Shown here in pieces: positions 29,451-40,173 of a stretch of DNA of 64,000 bases. A program made the position numbers and the translations under genes. The stretch comes from Serratia ureilytica (GTDB taxonomy: Bacteria; Pseudomonadota; Gammaproteobacteria; Enterobacterales; Enterobacteriaceae): assembly GCF_013375155.1 (NCBI RefSeq), contig NZ_JABXOF010000011.1, forward strand, positions 186,001 through 250,000, read 5' to 3'. The notes under the pieces were generated by a model that was given only the letters and a program-made list of their open reading frames with translations, had not been told where the DNA came from and did not search any database. Within the stretch, counting starts at the first letter, position 1. Each line of letters starts with the position of its first letter.

Positions 29451-29582
29451 TCAATAACGCCCGTAATAATGGCCAGGGCCATCGCCACGGTGGCCGCCGC
29501 CTCCGTGAGGGCCCCAGCAGCAGGCGCTAAGGGTTGAGGCCAGTGCGACCACGGCCAGCAGCATACCGAGTCGTTTAATCAT
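29451..29582 (-). CDS. 43-residue Gly/His-rich lipoprotein
   Basis: A short gene below usual ORF length cut-offs. It encodes MIKRLGMLLAVVALASTLSA, then Cys21 of a clear lipobox (TLSAC), and a mature part of about 23 residues rich in Gly and His (CCWGPHGGGG, HRGDGPGHYYGRY). GGAGG sits eight bases ahead of the ATG. The His/Gly tail suggests metal binding, which is inference only. It is divergent from the DUF2502 gene at 29815 across 232 AT-rich bases. No family name was recognised. Confidence 0.7.
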   Translation of the reverse strand: MIKRLGMLLAVVALASTLSACCWGPHGGGGHRGDGPGHYYGRY

Positions 29583-29814
29583 CTTATTATCCTCCGGTGG
29601 GGATCCGTTTAATTATCATTGTCGCGCCGCTTAAGCGATGTCAGTTATTCGTTAAGCCTTGGCAGAGGCAATAATAATTAAAGACGTCGGCAAACAGTGT
29701 CGGGATTGTGTAAGGCCGTCGAAAACGATCTGAAAATAGGCACCGGTGAGATAGTCGCTAAATAAGCGCACTGATATAACCACTGCAGCAAGAAAAATAG
29801 AGTGAGAAGGCAAA

Positions 29815-30219
29815 ATGAAAAAGCTCCTGTTGCTGGTGTGTTTCCCTCTGTTGCTGCCGCTGGCGGCACAGGCCGATGTCTCTGTCGATATCAACGTGCC
29901 GGGCGTTTCCCTGCATTTGGGGGATCAGGACCGCCGCGGCTACTACTGGGATGGCTACGACTGGCGTCCCCCGCAATGGTGGCATGCACACCAGGGCCGC
30001 GGTTTGGGGGAGCGCAATGCGCGCGGCCTGTACTGGGACGGCGGGCGCTGGCAGCCTTCGCCGCCGCGCGGCTATGAGCATCGCGAGCCGGCGCGCAGCG
30101 GCAATCCTTTCCACGGCGATCGCGATAATCGTGATCATGACGATCGCGGCGACCATGACCGGCGCGATGACGGCCGCGGCTGGCCTTATCCGCAGGGCAA
30201 CCCCGGTCAGCACCGTTAA
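29815..30219 (+). CDS. periplasmic DUF2502 protein (YpeC-like)
   Basis: A 134-residue exported protein with a Sec signal peptide cleaved after AAQA. The mature start (DVSVDINVPGVSLHLGDQD) and repeated YYWDGYDWRPPQWW / LYWDGGRWQPSPP motifs match the DUF2502/YpeC family of unknown function. The C-terminal third is very rich in Asp, Arg, His and Gly and likely disordered. GAGAAGG precedes the ATG. It stands alone ahead of btuC. Confidence 0.8.
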   Translation: MKKLLLLVCFPLLLPLAAQADVSVDINVPGVSLHLGDQDRRGYYWDGYDWRPPQWWHAHQGRGLGERNARGLYWDGGRWQPSPPRGYEHREPARSGNPFHGDRDNRDHDDRGDHDRRDDGRGWPYPQGNPGQHR

Positions 30220-30398
30220 CCCCTGAGTGTATCGGCGGCTGGTTTTGCCATCATCTTGGCGATGACGGGCAGGGCCAGCCGTTGCTTTCCTGCGCCATCG
30301 CTTACGCAAGGCTTCCCCTTGCGGCGTTAACCCCCTAATATTTGACTCAGACGTCAATTATCCGGCCACGACAGCGGCCGGCAGGGAATCGCCGCGCC

Positions 30399-31406
30399 AT
30401 GCCAACCAGCCGTACCTTCACCTTACTGTTGCAACATCAACGTTACCGCGATAAACGCCAGGTCATTCTGTTGGCGCTGGGTGTGGTGCTGGCATTGCTG
30501 TTTAGCCTTTGCGCCGGCGATCGATGGATATGGCCGTCAGAATGGTTCAGCGATCGGGCGCAGCTGTTCGTCTGGCAACTGCGATTGCCGCGTGCGCTGG
30601 CGGTGATGTTGGTCGGCGCAGCCCTGGCGGTAGCCGGGGCAGTGATGCAGGCGCTGTTTGAAAACCCGTTGGCGGAACCTGGCCTGCTGGGGGTGGCGAA
30701 CGGCGCCGGCGTTGCGCTGGTGCTGACGGTGCTGCTGGGTCACGGTCTGCTGCCGGTAGCGCTGATGAGCGCCGCCGCGATAGCAGGCGCGCTGGCGATG
30801 ACGTTCTTGCTGCTGGGCTTCGCTCGCCGGCGCCGCCTGACCAATACGCGGCTGTTGCTGGTGGGAGTGGCGCTGGGCATCGTGTGCAGCGCGTTGATGA
30901 CCTGGGCGGTCTATTTCAGCACCAGTCTCGATCTGCGGCAGTTGATGTACTGGATGATGGGGGGCTTCGGCGGCGTCGACTGGCGCCAAAAGTGGCTGGT
31001 GTTGGCGCTGCTGCCGGTGCTGCTGTGGCTGTGCGGCCAGGGGCGAGCGCTTAACCTGATGGCGCTGGGCGAGGTGCAGGCGCGGCAGCTCGGGCTGTCG
31101 CTGCATCTGTGGCGCAACCTGCTGGTGCTGGCGATCGGCTGGCTGGTGGGCGTCAGCGTGGCGCTCGCCGGGGTGATCGGCTTCGTCGGGCTGGTGATCC
31201 CGCATATTTTGCGGCTCACCGGCCTGACCGACCAACGCTATCTGTTGCCGGCCTGCGCGCTGGCGGGGGCCGGCGTGTTGCTGGTGGCCGATGTGATCGC
31301 CCGCGTTGCGCTGCTGGCGGCCGAACTGCCGATCGGCGTGGTGACCGCTACGCTGGGAGCGCCGCTATTTATCTGGTTACTGACCCGGGCAAAAGGCGTA
31401 AGGTAG
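30399..31406 (+). CDS. btuC: vitamin B12 ABC transporter permease BtuC
   Basis: A 335-residue FecCD-family permease predicted with ten helices, homologous throughout to E. coli BtuC ([78 protein letters not shown]). Two copies form the channel that moves cobalamin from BtuF into the cytoplasm. The ATG at 30399 is chosen by homology; a TTG extension 57 bp upstream would add an unusual basic N-terminus. No cobalamin riboswitch was seen upstream, in keeping with E. coli, where the riboswitch is on btuB. Confidence 0.94.
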   Translation: MPTSRTFTLLLQHQRYRDKRQVILLALGVVLALLFSLCAGDRWIWPSEWFSDRAQLFVWQLRLPRALAVMLVGAALAVAGAVMQALFENPLAEPGLLGVANGAGVALVLTVLLGHGLLPVALMSAAAIAGALAMTFLLLGFARRRRLTNTRLLLVGVALGIVCSALMTWAVYFSTSLDLRQLMYWMMGGFGGVDWRQKWLVLALLPVLLWLCGQGRALNLMALGEVQARQLGLSLHLWRNLLVLAIGWLVGVSVALAGVIGFVGLVIPHILRLTGLTDQRYLLPACALAGAGVLLVADVIARVALLAAELPIGVVTATLGAPLFIWLLTRAKGVR

Positions 31407-31451
31407 TTTTCTTCATTCACCTGCCATTAAAAAACTACAGGATGACAACCG

Positions 31452-32003
31452 ATGAGCAATCCAATTTATAACCTGCCGTTACAGACCATCGAAAATCAGG
31501 CTACCACGCTGGGGGCCTATCAGGGCAAGGTGCTGCTGGTGGTCAACGTGGCCTCGGAGTGCGGCCTGACGAAGCAATATGAAGGGCTGGAAGCGCTGTA
31601 CGAAACCTATCGCGATCGGGGGCTGGAAGTGCTGGGGTTCCCGTCCAATGAATTCCTGGGGCAGGAGCCGGGCAGCAACGAAGAGATCCTGGCGTTTTGC
31701 CGCGGCACTTTCGGCGTGCAATTCCCGATGTTCGCCAAGATTGAGGTGAACGGCGAACACCGTCATCCGCTGTATCAGGCGCTGATTGCCGCGCAGCCGG
31801 CTGCTGTCGCGCCGCAGGGCAGCGAGTTCCTGGCGCGGATGACCAGCAAAGGGCGTGCGCCGAAGCACGCCGGCGATATTCTGTGGAACTTCGAGAAATT
31901 CCTCATCGCGCGCGACGGCACGGTGATCCAGCGCTTCTCGCCTGACACCACGCCGGAAGATCCGGCGCTGGTGGCGGCGGTGAAACAAGCGCTGGCAGGG
32001 TAA
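31452..32003 (+). CDS. btuE: glutathione/thioredoxin peroxidase BtuE
   Basis: A 183-residue glutathione peroxidase-family protein. The catalytic Cys is in VVNVASECGLTKQY, Gln-equivalent region in PSNEFLGQEPGSNEEI, and the Trp-Asn pair in LWNFEKFLI. E. coli BtuE is a peroxidase induced by oxidative stress and not required for B12 uptake despite its place between btuC and btuD. It is encoded between these genes here too, six bases before btuD. Confidence 0.93.
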   Translation: MSNPIYNLPLQTIENQATTLGAYQGKVLLVVNVASECGLTKQYEGLEALYETYRDRGLEVLGFPSNEFLGQEPGSNEEILAFCRGTFGVQFPMFAKIEVNGEHRHPLYQALIAAQPAAVAPQGSEFLARMTSKGRAPKHAGDILWNFEKFLIARDGTVIQRFSPDTTPEDPALVAAVKQALAG

Positions 32004-32008
32004 GACGG

Positions 32009-32764
32009 ATGCTGCAACTCGTTGAGGTTGGGGTGGCGGGGCGCCTGGCGCCTTTTTCGGCACAGATTGACGGCGGGTTGCAGGTTCACCTGATCGGCCC
32101 AAACGGCGCCGGGAAGAGCACTCTGCTGGCGCGGGTGGCGGGCATGCTGCCGGGGCTGGGCGAGGTTCGTCTGGACGGACGCGCGCTCTCCGATTATCCG
32201 GGGAGCGAACTGGCATCCCGGCGCGGTTACCTCAGCCAGCAACAGCCGCCGGTGTCGCTGATGCCGGTGTTTCAGTATTTGGCGCTGCACCGGCCTGCGG
32301 CGGCAACGCAAACCGATGTGGAGCACGCCATCCTCTATCTGTGCCGGCGGTTGAAGCTGGTGGATAAGCTGTCACGCATGCTGACGCAGCTTTCTGGAGG
32401 CGAATGGCAACGGGTGCGGCTGGCGGCGGTCTTGCTGCAGGTGTGGCCCAGCGTCAATCCGCACAGCCGCCTGTTGTTGCTGGATGAGCCGACCAACAGC
32501 CTGGATGTGGCGCAGAAAGTCGCGCTGGATCGCCTGCTGCGCGAATTCTGCCAGAGCGGGCGCAGCGCGCTGGTATGCGCGCACGATCTGAATCACACCC
32601 TACAGCAGGCCGATCGGGTTTGGTTGCTGCATGCCGGCCGGCTGGTGGCGCAGGGCGTCACGCGTGAAGTGATGGCGCCCGCGCTGCTGTCGCAGATTTA
32701 TGAAGTGGATTTCCAGCTGCAATGGGTAGGGGACCAGCGTTGGATCATGACCCGCACGGCTTAA
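32009..32764 (+). CDS. btuD: vitamin B12 ABC transporter ATPase BtuD
   Basis: A 251-residue ABC ATPase with Walker [11 protein letters not shown]-loop YLSQQQ, signature LSGGEWQR, Walker B LLLLDEPTNSLD and switch His in CAHDLNH. The LSGGEW form is typical of BtuD. It energises BtuC. In E. coli nlpC follows btuD directly; here the arn operon lies in between. Confidence 0.94.
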   Translation: MLQLVEVGVAGRLAPFSAQIDGGLQVHLIGPNGAGKSTLLARVAGMLPGLGEVRLDGRALSDYPGSELASRRGYLSQQQPPVSLMPVFQYLALHRPAAATQTDVEHAILYLCRRLKLVDKLSRMLTQLSGGEWQRVRLAAVLLQVWPSVNPHSRLLLLDEPTNSLDVAQKVALDRLLREFCQSGRSALVCAHDLNHTLQQADRVWLLHAGRLVAQGVTREVMAPALLSQIYEVDFQLQWVGDQRWIMTRTA

Positions 32765-33028
32765 TTAACCCAGTCGGCGGGGCGCAACGTAAACGGAAAC
32801 TAAACACAGTGAATATAAATAGCGGGGTAAGGACCGACGAATATTGTGCGGTCTCTCATTTTCATACCGATTTTCTTGAAAAACGTCGATGACGTGCTAC
32901 GCTTGATTCGGCAAAAATAAAATACGTAAGTAATTATTAAAAAATATAAGAATTTGATTTACATAATAAAATTATATTAATGATGACGGCACCTCCCTAT
33001 CAGTTCTCCCACTGATGATAAGTCTCGT

Positions 33029-33045
33029 CTTAAGGTTTAGTTAAG
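33029..33045 (+). promoter_or_regulatory. PmrA (BasR) box before arnB
   Basis: CTTAAG-GTTTA-GTTAAG is two hexamers separated by five bases, close to the PmrA consensus YTTAAK-N5-YTTAAK. PmrA activates arn in Salmonella and E. coli. Confidence 0.65.
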
Positions 33046-33094
33046 CTTGCGGCCTTACATTGGCAGTTAATCCACGGAAACGATTCTTCTCTGG

Positions 33095-33111
33095 CGTTTA
33101 ATATTCGTTAA
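33095..33111 (+). promoter_or_regulatory. PhoP-like box before arnB
   Basis: CGTTTA-ATATT-CGTTAA resembles the PhoP direct repeat (K)GTTTA-N5-(K)GTTTA with mismatches in the second half. PhoP control of arn is known in several enterobacteria. Confidence 0.4.
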
Positions 33112-33165
33112 ACGAAAGGGATTTACAGTGTCATCAAAAGCAGTCCGATACGTTTGGGGTTAACT

Positions 33166-34320
33166 ATGGATCAATTTTTACCTTTCTCTCGTCCAGCCAT
33201 CGGCGACGAAGAAATCGCCGCGGTAGAGAAAGTGTTGCGTTCCGGTTGGATCACCACCGGCCCGCAAAATCAGCAACTGGAAAGCGACTTCTGTTCCACC
33301 TTCGGCTGTAAGCACGCCATCGCCGTCAGTTCCGCCACAGCGGGCATGCACATCACTTTGATGGCGCTGGGCGTGGGGCCCGGCGATGAAGTCATCACCC
33401 CTTCCCAAACCTGGGTTTCCACCCTCAACATGATCGAACTGCTGGGCGCTACGCCGGTAATGATCGACGTTGACCGTGAGACCTTGATGGTCAGCGCCGC
33501 CGACGTTGAGGCTGCCATCACCCCGAAAACCAAAGCGATTGTTCCGGTGCATTATGCCGGCGCTCCCCTGCAGATGGACGCTTTGCGCGCCGTGGCCGAA
33601 CGCCATGGTCTGCCGCTGATCGAAGACGCCGCCCACGCGGTTGGCACGCGCTACAACGGCGAATGGGTCGGCGCGCGCGGCACGGCGATTTTCTCGTTCC
33701 ACGCGATTAAGAACGTGACCTGCGCCGAAGGCGGCCTGATCGCCACCGACGACGATGCGCTGGTGGATCGCCTGCGTTGCCTGAAGTTCCACGGCCTGGC
33801 CGTCGATGCCTTCGATCGCCAGCAGCTGGGCCGCAAACCCCAGGCCGAAGTGGTGGAGCCGGGGTACAAATACAACCTGTCAGACATTCACGCGGCGATC
33901 GCTGTGGTGCAACTGTCGCGCTTCGCCGAGCTGAACGCGCGCCGTAAGGCGCTGGCGCAGCGCTACCTGAGCGCGCTGGAAGGCTCGCCGTTCCAGCCGT
34001 TGGGCGTGCCGGATTATCCGCATGACCACGCCTGGCACCTGTTTATGGTGCGCGTCGATCCCGAGCGCTGCGGCCTCGATCGCGACCAGCTGATGGAGCG
34101 CCTGAAAGAGGTTGGCATCGGCACCGGGCTGCATTTCCGTGCCGCGCACACCCAGAAATTCTACCGTGAGCGCTATCCGCAGCTGTCGTTGCCGAATACC
34201 GAATGGAACTCGGCGCGGCTGTGCACCTTACCGCTATTCCCTGATATGACCGACGCCGATGTGGATCGCGTGGTCAATGCCTTGTCTTCTGTTGTGGAGT
34301 CTTTACGTGTCTCGCGTTGA
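33166..34320 (+). CDS. arnB: UDP-4-amino-4-deoxy-L-arabinose aminotransferase
   Basis: A 384-residue PLP-dependent DegT/DnrJ/EryC1 aminotransferase that makes UDP-L-Ara4N from the 4-keto sugar, using glutamate. [17 protein letters not shown] and [14 protein letters not shown] are ArnB-specific. The PLP-binding Lys lies in [15 protein letters not shown]. The GGGG at 33156-33159 and homology fix the ATG at 33166. It is the first gene of arnBCADTEF, which decorates lipid A with Ara4N and gives polymyxin resistance. Confidence 0.96.
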   Translation: MDQFLPFSRPAIGDEEIAAVEKVLRSGWITTGPQNQQLESDFCSTFGCKHAIAVSSATAGMHITLMALGVGPGDEVITPSQTWVSTLNMIELLGATPVMIDVDRETLMVSAADVEAAITPKTKAIVPVHYAGAPLQMDALRAVAERHGLPLIEDAAHAVGTRYNGEWVGARGTAIFSFHAIKNVTCAEGGLIATDDDALVDRLRCLKFHGLAVDAFDRQQLGRKPQAEVVEPGYKYNLSDIHAAIAVVQLSRFAELNARRKALAQRYLSALEGSPFQPLGVPDYPHDHAWHLFMVRVDPERCGLDRDQLMERLKEVGIGTGLHFRAAHTQKFYRERYPQLSLPNTEWNSARLCTLPLFPDMTDADVDRVVNALSSVVESLRVSR

Positions 34321-35287
34321 ACCGATCAAAAAAGTGTCGATAGTCATCCCGGTATACAACGAGCAGGAAAGCCTGCCTGCGTTGCTGGAGCGCACTACCG
34401 CCGCCTGTAAGCAGTTATCCCAACCTTATGAAATCATTCTCGTCGACGATGGCAGCAGCGACAACTCCGCTGACATGCTGACCGCGGCGGCCGAAAAGCC
34501 GGACAGTCACGTGATTGCCGTCCTGCTTAACCGCAACTATGGCCAACACTCAGCGATCATGGCCGGTTTCAATCAGGTGACCGGCGATCTGGTGATTACC
34601 CTTGACGCCGATCTGCAGAACCCGCCGGAGGAAATCCCTCGGCTGGTCAGCGTGGCGGAAGAGGGCTATGACGTGGTGGGCACCGTGCGCGCCAACCGTC
34701 AGGACTCCTGGTTCCGCAAAAGCGCTTCGCGCGTAATCAACATGATGATTCAACGCGCCACCGGCAAATCGATGGGGGACTACGGCTGCATGCTGCGCGC
34801 CTACCGTCGTCATATCGTTGAGGCGATGCTGCACTGTCATGAGCGCAGCACCTTCATCCCGATCCTGGCGAATACCTTCGCCCGTCGCACGACCGAGATC
34901 GACGTGCGTCACGCCGAGCGCGAGTTCGGCGACTCCAAATACAGCCTGATGAAGCTGATCAACCTGATGTATGACCTGATCACCTGTCTGACCACTACGC
35001 CGCTGCGTTTGCTCAGCGTGGTCGGCAGCATCGTGGCGCTGTCCGGGTTCGTGTTGGCGCTGGTGCTGATCGCGCTGCGTCTGCTGCTCGGTCCTGAATG
35101 GGCCGCCGGCGGCGTGTTCACGCTTTTCGCCGTCCTGTTCACCTTTATCGGCGCCCAGTTTGTCGGCATGGGGCTGCTGGGTGAATACATCGGCCGCATC
35201 TATACCGACGTGCGCGCACGTCCTCGCTATTTTGTTCAGAAAGTGGTCGGCGTACAGCAAGACCACAATACTCAGGAAGAAGAATGA
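34307..35287 (+). CDS. arnC: undecaprenyl-phosphate 4-deoxy-4-formamido-L-arabinose transferase
   Basis: A 326-residue GT-A glycosyltransferase with two C-terminal membrane helices (about 236-256 and 271-291). The cytosolic catalytic part shows [25 protein letters not shown] and [14 protein letters not shown] (DxD). GTG at 34307 is chosen because GTGGAG lies seven bases upstream and the protein then begins as in E. coli. The start overlaps arnB by 14 bp. It moves Ara4-formyl-N to the lipid carrier on the cytoplasmic face. Confidence 0.95.
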   Translation: MSRVEPIKKVSIVIPVYNEQESLPALLERTTAACKQLSQPYEIILVDDGSSDNSADMLTAAAEKPDSHVIAVLLNRNYGQHSAIMAGFNQVTGDLVITLDADLQNPPEEIPRLVSVAEEGYDVVGTVRANRQDSWFRKSASRVINMMIQRATGKSMGDYGCMLRAYRRHIVEAMLHCHERSTFIPILANTFARRTTEIDVRHAEREFGDSKYSLMKLINLMYDLITCLTTTPLRLLSVVGSIVALSGFVLALVLIALRLLLGPEWAAGGVFTLFAVLFTFIGAQFVGMGLLGEYIGRIYTDVRARPRYFVQKVVGVQQDHNTQEEE

Positions 35288-37269
35288 TGAAAGCTATTGT
35301 ATTTGCTTACCATGATATTGGCTGCGCAGGTCTGAAAGCGCTGACTGAGGCGGGTTATGACGTGCAGGCTGTGTTCACGCACACCGACGACCCAGGTGAG
35401 AACAACTTCTTCTCCTCCGTGGCCCGTTTGGGCGCCGAATTGGATCTGCCGGTCTATGCGCCGGAAGACGTGAACCACCCGCTGTGGGTTGATCGCATTC
35501 GCGAACTGCAGCCGGACGTGATCTTCTCGTTCTACTACCGTCACATGCTGAGCGACGAGATCTTGTCGCTGGCCCCGTTGGGCGGTTTCAACCTGCATGG
35601 TTCGCTGCTGCCGCGCTACCGTGGCCGCGCGCCGGTGAACTGGGCGTTGGTGAATGGCGAAACCGAAACCGGCGCCACCCTGCACAAAATGGTGAAACGC
35701 CCTGACGCCGGCGACATTGTGGGCCAGCAGAAAGTGGCTATCGCCGACAACGACACCGCGCTGACGCTGCACAAAAAAGTGCTGGAAGCCGCGCAGGCCA
35801 TGTTGAAAGAGCAACTGCCGAAGCTGAAGAACGGCACCGCCACTTTTACCAAGCAGGATGAGTCTCAGGCCAGCTACTTCGGGCGCCGCACCGCGGCGGA
35901 CGGCGAGATCTTGTGGCACAAATCCGCCAAAGAGATCAACAACCTGGTGCGCGCCGTCACTGAACCGTACCCGGGGGCATTCAGCTACCTCGGCCAGCGC
36001 AAGCTGATCGTCTGGCGTTCCCGCGTGCTGGATACCCAACACGATAAACAACCGGGCACCGTGCTGAGCACCGCCCCGCTGGTCATCGCCTGTGGCGAAG
36101 GCGCGCTGGAAATCGTCGCCGGGCAGAACGAAAGTGGCCTGTACGTGCAGGGCAGCCGCCTGGCGCAGGAAATGGGCATCGTCACCGACGTGCGTCTGGC
36201 CGCCAAGCCCAACGCCGTGATGAAACGCCGCACCCGCGTGCTGATCCTCGGGGTCAACGGTTTCATCGGCAACCACCTGACCGAGCGTCTGCTGCGCGAC
36301 GATCGTTACGACATCTACGGTCTGGATATCGGCTCTGACGCCATCAGCCGCTTCCTCGACAACCCGCGCTTCCACTTCGTGGAAGGCGACATCAGCATCC
36401 ACTCCGAGTGGATCGAGTATCACATCAAGAAATGCGACGTGGTGCTGCCGCTGGTGGCGATCGCGACGCCGATCGAATACACCCGTAACCCGCTGCGCGT
36501 GTTCGAGCTGGACTTCGAAGAGAACCTGAAGATCGTTCGCGACTGCGTGAAATACAACAAGCGCATCATCTTCCCGTCCACCTCCGAAGTGTACGGCATG
36601 TGCGACGACAAAGAGTTCGATGAAGACCATTCTCGTCTGATCGTCGGGCCAATCAACAAACAACGCTGGATCTACTCGGTCTCCAAACAGCTGCTGGATC
36701 GGGTGATCTGGGCTTACGGCGCCAAAGAAGGCCTGAAGTTCACGCTGTTCCGTCCGTTCAACTGGATGGGGCCGCGTCTGGATAACCTGGACGCCGCGCG
36801 CATCGGTTCTTCCCGCGCCATCACCCAGCTGATCCTCAACCTGGTAGAAGGTTCGCCGATCAAACTGATGGACGGCGGCGCACAGAAGCGTTGCTTCACC
36901 GACATCAACGACGGCATCGAAGCGCTGTTCCGCATCATTGAGAACCGCGACGGCCTGTGCGACGGTCAGATCGTCAACATCGGCAACCCGACCAACGAAG
37001 CGAGCATTCGCGAGCTGGCGGAAATGCTGCTGGAAAGCTTCAACAACCACCCGCTGCGCGACCGCTTCCCGCCGTTTGCCGGCTTCAAGGACGTGGAGAG
37101 CAGCAGCTACTACGGTAAAGGTTACCAGGACGTCGAGCACCGCACGCCGAGCATCAAAAACGCGCGCCGCCTGCTGGGCTGGCAGCCGACCATCGAGATG
37201 AAGCAAACCGTCGCCGATACGCTGGACTACTTCCTGCGCACTACCGTTCAGGAAGGGAACGATGCATGA
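35284..37269 (+). CDS. arnA: bifunctional UDP-glucuronate decarboxylase / UDP-Ara4N formyltransferase
   Basis: A 661-residue two-domain enzyme. The N-terminal formyltransferase (about 1-305) has [24 protein letters not shown] with the catalytic Asn/His. The C-terminal decarboxylase (about 315-660) is an SDR protein with the Rossmann motif [10 protein letters not shown], catalytic Thr/Ser in PSTSEVYG and YSVSKQLLD (YxxxK). Tandem ATGs at 35284 and 35287 overlap the arnC stop, and either may be used; E. coli numbering favours the second. Confidence 0.96.
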   Translation: MMKAIVFAYHDIGCAGLKALTEAGYDVQAVFTHTDDPGENNFFSSVARLGAELDLPVYAPEDVNHPLWVDRIRELQPDVIFSFYYRHMLSDEILSLAPLGGFNLHGSLLPRYRGRAPVNWALVNGETETGATLHKMVKRPDAGDIVGQQKVAIADNDTALTLHKKVLEAAQAMLKEQLPKLKNGTATFTKQDESQASYFGRRTAADGEILWHKSAKEINNLVRAVTEPYPGAFSYLGQRKLIVWRSRVLDTQHDKQPGTVLSTAPLVIACGEGALEIVAGQNESGLYVQGSRLAQEMGIVTDVRLAAKPNAVMKRRTRVLILGVNGFIGNHLTERLLRDDRYDIYGLDIGSDAISRFLDNPRFHFVEGDISIHSEWIEYHIKKCDVVLPLVAIATPIEYTRNPLRVFELDFEENLKIVRDCVKYNKRIIFPSTSEVYGMCDDKEFDEDHSRLIVGPINKQRWIYSVSKQLLDRVIWAYGAKEGLKFTLFRPFNWMGPRLDNLDAARIGSSRAITQLILNLVEGSPIKLMDGGAQKRCFTDINDGIEALFRIIENRDGLCDGQIVNIGNPTNEASIRELAEMLLESFNNHPLRDRFPPFAGFKDVESSSYYGKGYQDVEHRTPSIKNARRLLGWQPTIEMKQTVADTLDYFLRTTVQEGNDA

Positions 37270-38171
37270 AGAAAGTCGGTCTGCGGGTTGATGTAGATAC
37301 CTTCAGCGGCACCCGTGAAGGGGTGCCGCAATTGCTGGACCTGTTCGAAAAGTACGACATTCAGGCCAGCTTCTTCTTCAGCGTGGGACCGGACAACATG
37401 GGGCGCCATCTTTGGCGCCTTTTGCGTCCGAAATTTCTGTGGAAAATGCTGCGCTCGAACGCCGCTTCGCTGTACGGTCTGGATATTCTGCTGGCCGGCA
37501 CCGCGTGGCCGGGGCGCAACATTTCACGCGCGCTGGGGCCGCTGATGAAGCGCACCGCCGAAGCCGGCCATGAAGTCGGGCTGCATGCCTGGGATCACCA
37601 GGGATGGCAGGCCAACGTCGGCAAGTGGAGCGAGGCGCAGCTGACCGAACAGGTGCAGCGGGGCGTCGATGCCCTGAGCGCCAGCACCGGCCAGCCGGTG
37701 AAATGCTCCGCCGTAGCAGGGTGGCGTGCCGACACGCGCGTGCTGGAGGTCAAGCAGCGCTTCGGCTTCCATTACAACAGCGATTGCCGCGGCACCCATC
37801 CATTCCGTCCGGTGCTGAGCGACGGGCGTCACGGTACGGTGCAGATCCCGGTGACGTTGCCGACTTTCGACGAAGTGATCGGCAGCGAAGTCAGCATGGC
37901 CGACTTCAACGACTACATTCTGCGCGCCATCGAGAACGATCGCGGCGTACCGGTGTACACCATTCACACCGAAGTGGAAGGCATGTCGCAAGCGGCGATG
38001 TTCGAACAGTTATTGCAACGCGCACGGCAGCAGGGCATCGAATTCTGCCCGCTGAGCGCGCTGTTACCGCAAGATTTGGCGTCACTGCCGTTGGGCCGCA
38101 TCAAGCGCGCTCCTTTCCCCGGCCGCGAAGGTTGGCTGGGCTGTCAAACCGATGTGAAGGACGTTACATGA
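37266..38171 (+). CDS. arnD: 4-deoxy-4-formamido-L-arabinose-phosphoundecaprenol deformylase
   Basis: A 301-residue NodB-type polysaccharide deacetylase-like enzyme. Metal-binding motifs are visible: [17 protein letters not shown] (catalytic Asp) and [14 protein letters not shown] (His-x3-His type). ARCHETYPAL length equals E. coli ArnD. It removes the formyl group from the lipid-linked sugar. The start overlaps arnA by four bases and the end overlaps arnT by four bases. Confidence 0.95.
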   Translation: MKKVGLRVDVDTFSGTREGVPQLLDLFEKYDIQASFFFSVGPDNMGRHLWRLLRPKFLWKMLRSNAASLYGLDILLAGTAWPGRNISRALGPLMKRTAEAGHEVGLHAWDHQGWQANVGKWSEAQLTEQVQRGVDALSASTGQPVKCSAVAGWRADTRVLEVKQRFGFHYNSDCRGTHPFRPVLSDGRHGTVQIPVTLPTFDEVIGSEVSMADFNDYILRAIENDRGVPVYTIHTEVEGMSQAAMFEQLLQRARQQGIEFCPLSALLPQDLASLPLGRIKRAPFPGREGWLGCQTDVKDVT

Positions 38172-39832
38172 AGGCGCTAAAAGGATCCTGGGCCATTCTG
38201 CTGGCCGTTTTTTTTGCTCTGGTCTATCTGATCCCGCTTAACGGTCGCCTGCTGTGGCAGCCGGATGAAACGCGTTATGCCGAGATCAGTCGTGAAATGC
38301 TGCAACGCGGCGATTGGGTGGTGCCGCACCTGCTGGGGCTGCGCTATTTCGAGAAGCCGGTTGCGGGATACTGGTTCAATAACATCAGCCAGTGGCTGTT
38401 CGGGGAAAACAACTTTGCGGTGCGGTTCGGCTCGGTGTTCAGCACCGGCATGACCGCGCTGCTGGTGTTCGCGCTGGCGATGCTGATGTGGCGCAATGCG
38501 CGCCGCGCCAGCCTGGCGATGCTGATGTTCCTGTCGATGGTGCTGGTGTTCAGCATCGGTACCTACAGTGTGCTGGATCCGATGATTTCGTTGTGGCTGG
38601 CGGCGGCGATGGTCAGCTATTACCTGACGCTGAAAGCCACCTCGGTCAAAGGCAAGCTGGGCGCCTACGCCTTGCTGGGCTTGGCCTGCGGCATGGGCTT
38701 TATGACCAAGGGCTTCCTGGCGCTGGCGGTGCCGGTGATCGCGGTGATCCCGATTGTCATTCAGCAACGTCGCATCAAGGATCTGCTGTGCTACGGCCCG
38801 GTGGCGATCGTGACCGCCACATTGCTCAGCCTGCCGTGGGCGCTGGCGATCGCGCAACGTGAGCCCGATTTCTGGAATTACTTCTTCTGGGTCGAACACA
38901 TTCAGCGCTTCGCCGAAGATAACGCCCAGCACAAGGCGCCATTCTGGTATTACCTGCCGATCCTGCTGGCGGCGGTGTTGCCGTGGCTGGCGCTGCTGCC
39001 CGGCGCGCTGCTCAAAGGTTGGCGCGAACGCGTGCAGCGCCCGGAGCTGTTCTTCCTGCTGAGCTGGGCGATGATGCCGCTGATCTTCTTCAGCATCGCC
39101 AAAGGCAAGCTGCCGACCTATATTCTGCCGTGCATGGCGCCGCTGGCGCTGCTGATGACCGCCTATGCGGAAGACTATGCCGCCACGCTGCGCGCCAGGC
39201 TGTTTAAGGCCAACGCCTGGCTGAACGGCTTGTTCGGGCTGATTGGCATCGTGGCGCTGGTGGTGTTGAGCGCCGGTTTGCTGCCGAAAGCGCATCTGTT
39301 TACTCCGCAGGAGTGGCCGAAAGTGGTTCTCGGCCTGATCGCGTTCGGCGGTTGGCTGCTGTTCGCGCTGGTCTCCGCGCGCGATAACGGCCGCCAATGG
39401 CGCTGGGCGGCGGCTTGCCCGGTGTTGCTGTGCCTGGTGATTGGTTACGCCATCCCGCAACAGGTGACCGATTCCAAACTGCCGCAAAACTTCGCCCGCG
39501 CAACCATGGCCGAACTGAGCGACAGCCGCTTTGTGTTGAGCGACAGCGTCGGGCTGGCGGCCGGCCTGGCCTGGGAACTCAAGCGCAGCGACGTGTTGAT
39601 GTACAGCCAGAAAGGCGAGGTGGCCTATGGTCTGGAGTATCCGGACGCCAAAGGGCACCTGATCAGCGACGCCGACTTCCCGCAGTGGCTGGCGCAGGCG
39701 CGCAAGCAGGGGAATGTGTCGCTGGTGTTGCAGCTCTCCCGCGGCGAAGCGCTGCCGCAGGAACTGCCTGCCGCAGACAAGGTGGATCGCATGAACCGTC
39801 TGGTGCTGATGTGGTATAAACAGCAACCATGA
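38168..39832 (+). CDS. arnT: lipid A L-Ara4N transferase
   Basis: A 554-residue integral-membrane GT-C/PMT-family enzyme with about 12-13 helices. The first periplasmic loop carries [27 protein letters not shown], with the catalytic Asp/Glu patch. FEKPVAGYW and [18 protein letters not shown] are typical of ArnT. It transfers Ara4N from undecaprenyl phosphate to lipid A phosphates on the periplasmic face. The ATG at 38168 overlaps the arnD stop (ATGA). Confidence 0.95.
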   Translation: MKALKGSWAILLAVFFALVYLIPLNGRLLWQPDETRYAEISREMLQRGDWVVPHLLGLRYFEKPVAGYWFNNISQWLFGENNFAVRFGSVFSTGMTALLVFALAMLMWRNARRASLAMLMFLSMVLVFSIGTYSVLDPMISLWLAAAMVSYYLTLKATSVKGKLGAYALLGLACGMGFMTKGFLALAVPVIAVIPIVIQQRRIKDLLCYGPVAIVTATLLSLPWALAIAQREPDFWNYFFWVEHIQRFAEDNAQHKAPFWYYLPILLAAVLPWLALLPGALLKGWRERVQRPELFFLLSWAMMPLIFFSIAKGKLPTYILPCMAPLALLMTAYAEDYAATLRARLFKANAWLNGLFGLIGIVALVVLSAGLLPKAHLFTPQEWPKVVLGLIAFGGWLLFALVSARDNGRQWRWAAACPVLLCLVIGYAIPQQVTDSKLPQNFARATMAELSDSRFVLSDSVGLAAGLAWELKRSDVLMYSQKGEVAYGLEYPDAKGHLISDADFPQWLAQARKQGNVSLVLQLSRGEALPQELPAADKVDRMNRLVLMWYKQQP

Positions 39833-40173
39833 TCGGTTTTCTGTTGGTGATAGTGGTCAGTCTGCTCACCTGTGGTGGGCAGCTGTGCCAGAAGCAGGCG
39901 GCGCACTGCTGGGAACGGGCGGACGAGGCGCGGCTCAAGCAGACGCTGCGTTGGCTGGCGCTGGCGGTGCTGTTGCTGGGGCTGGGCATGGCGGTGTGGC
40001 TCAATGTGCTGCAACGCCTGCCGCTCAGCCTGGCTTACCCGATGCTCAGCCTTAACTTCGTGATGGTGACGCTGGCCGCGCGCTGGCTGTTTCATGAGCC
40101 GACGACCGCGCGCCATTGGTGTGGCGTGGCGTCGATTATGCTGGGGATCCTGCTGATGAGCGTGCATTCATGA
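39829..40173 (+). CDS. arnE: Ara4N-undecaprenyl flippase subunit ArnE
   Basis: A 114-residue small multidrug-resistance-like protein with four helices. The [11 protein letters not shown] motif in helix 1 region and [17 protein letters not shown] are typical. With ArnF it flips Ara4N-phosphoundecaprenol across the inner membrane. It overlaps arnT and arnF by four bases each. Confidence 0.9.
   Translation: MIGFLLVIVVSLLTCGGQLCQKQAAHCWERADEARLKQTLRWLALAVLLLGLGMAVWLNVLQRLPLSLAYPMLSLNFVMVTLAARWLFHEPTTARHWCGVASIMLGILLMSVHS

Larger units (their letters stand above)
32765..33165. other. AT-rich promoter region of the arn operon
   Basis: About 400 bases, markedly AT-rich between 32915 and 32990, which would favour H-NS binding. 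No gene. It contains the PmrA-like and PhoP-like boxes listed separately, the latter inside the palindrome CGTTTAA-TATTCG-TTAAACG. Confidence 0.6.

Noticed and set aside
30220-30398. Cobalamin riboswitch ahead of btuC
   Set aside because: No B12-box-like conserved core was seen, and E. coli btuC has none.
35272-37206. 644-codon minus-strand frame antisense to arnA
   Set aside because: Same shadow effect; arnA on the plus strand is certain and the shadow has no ribosome-binding site or motif.
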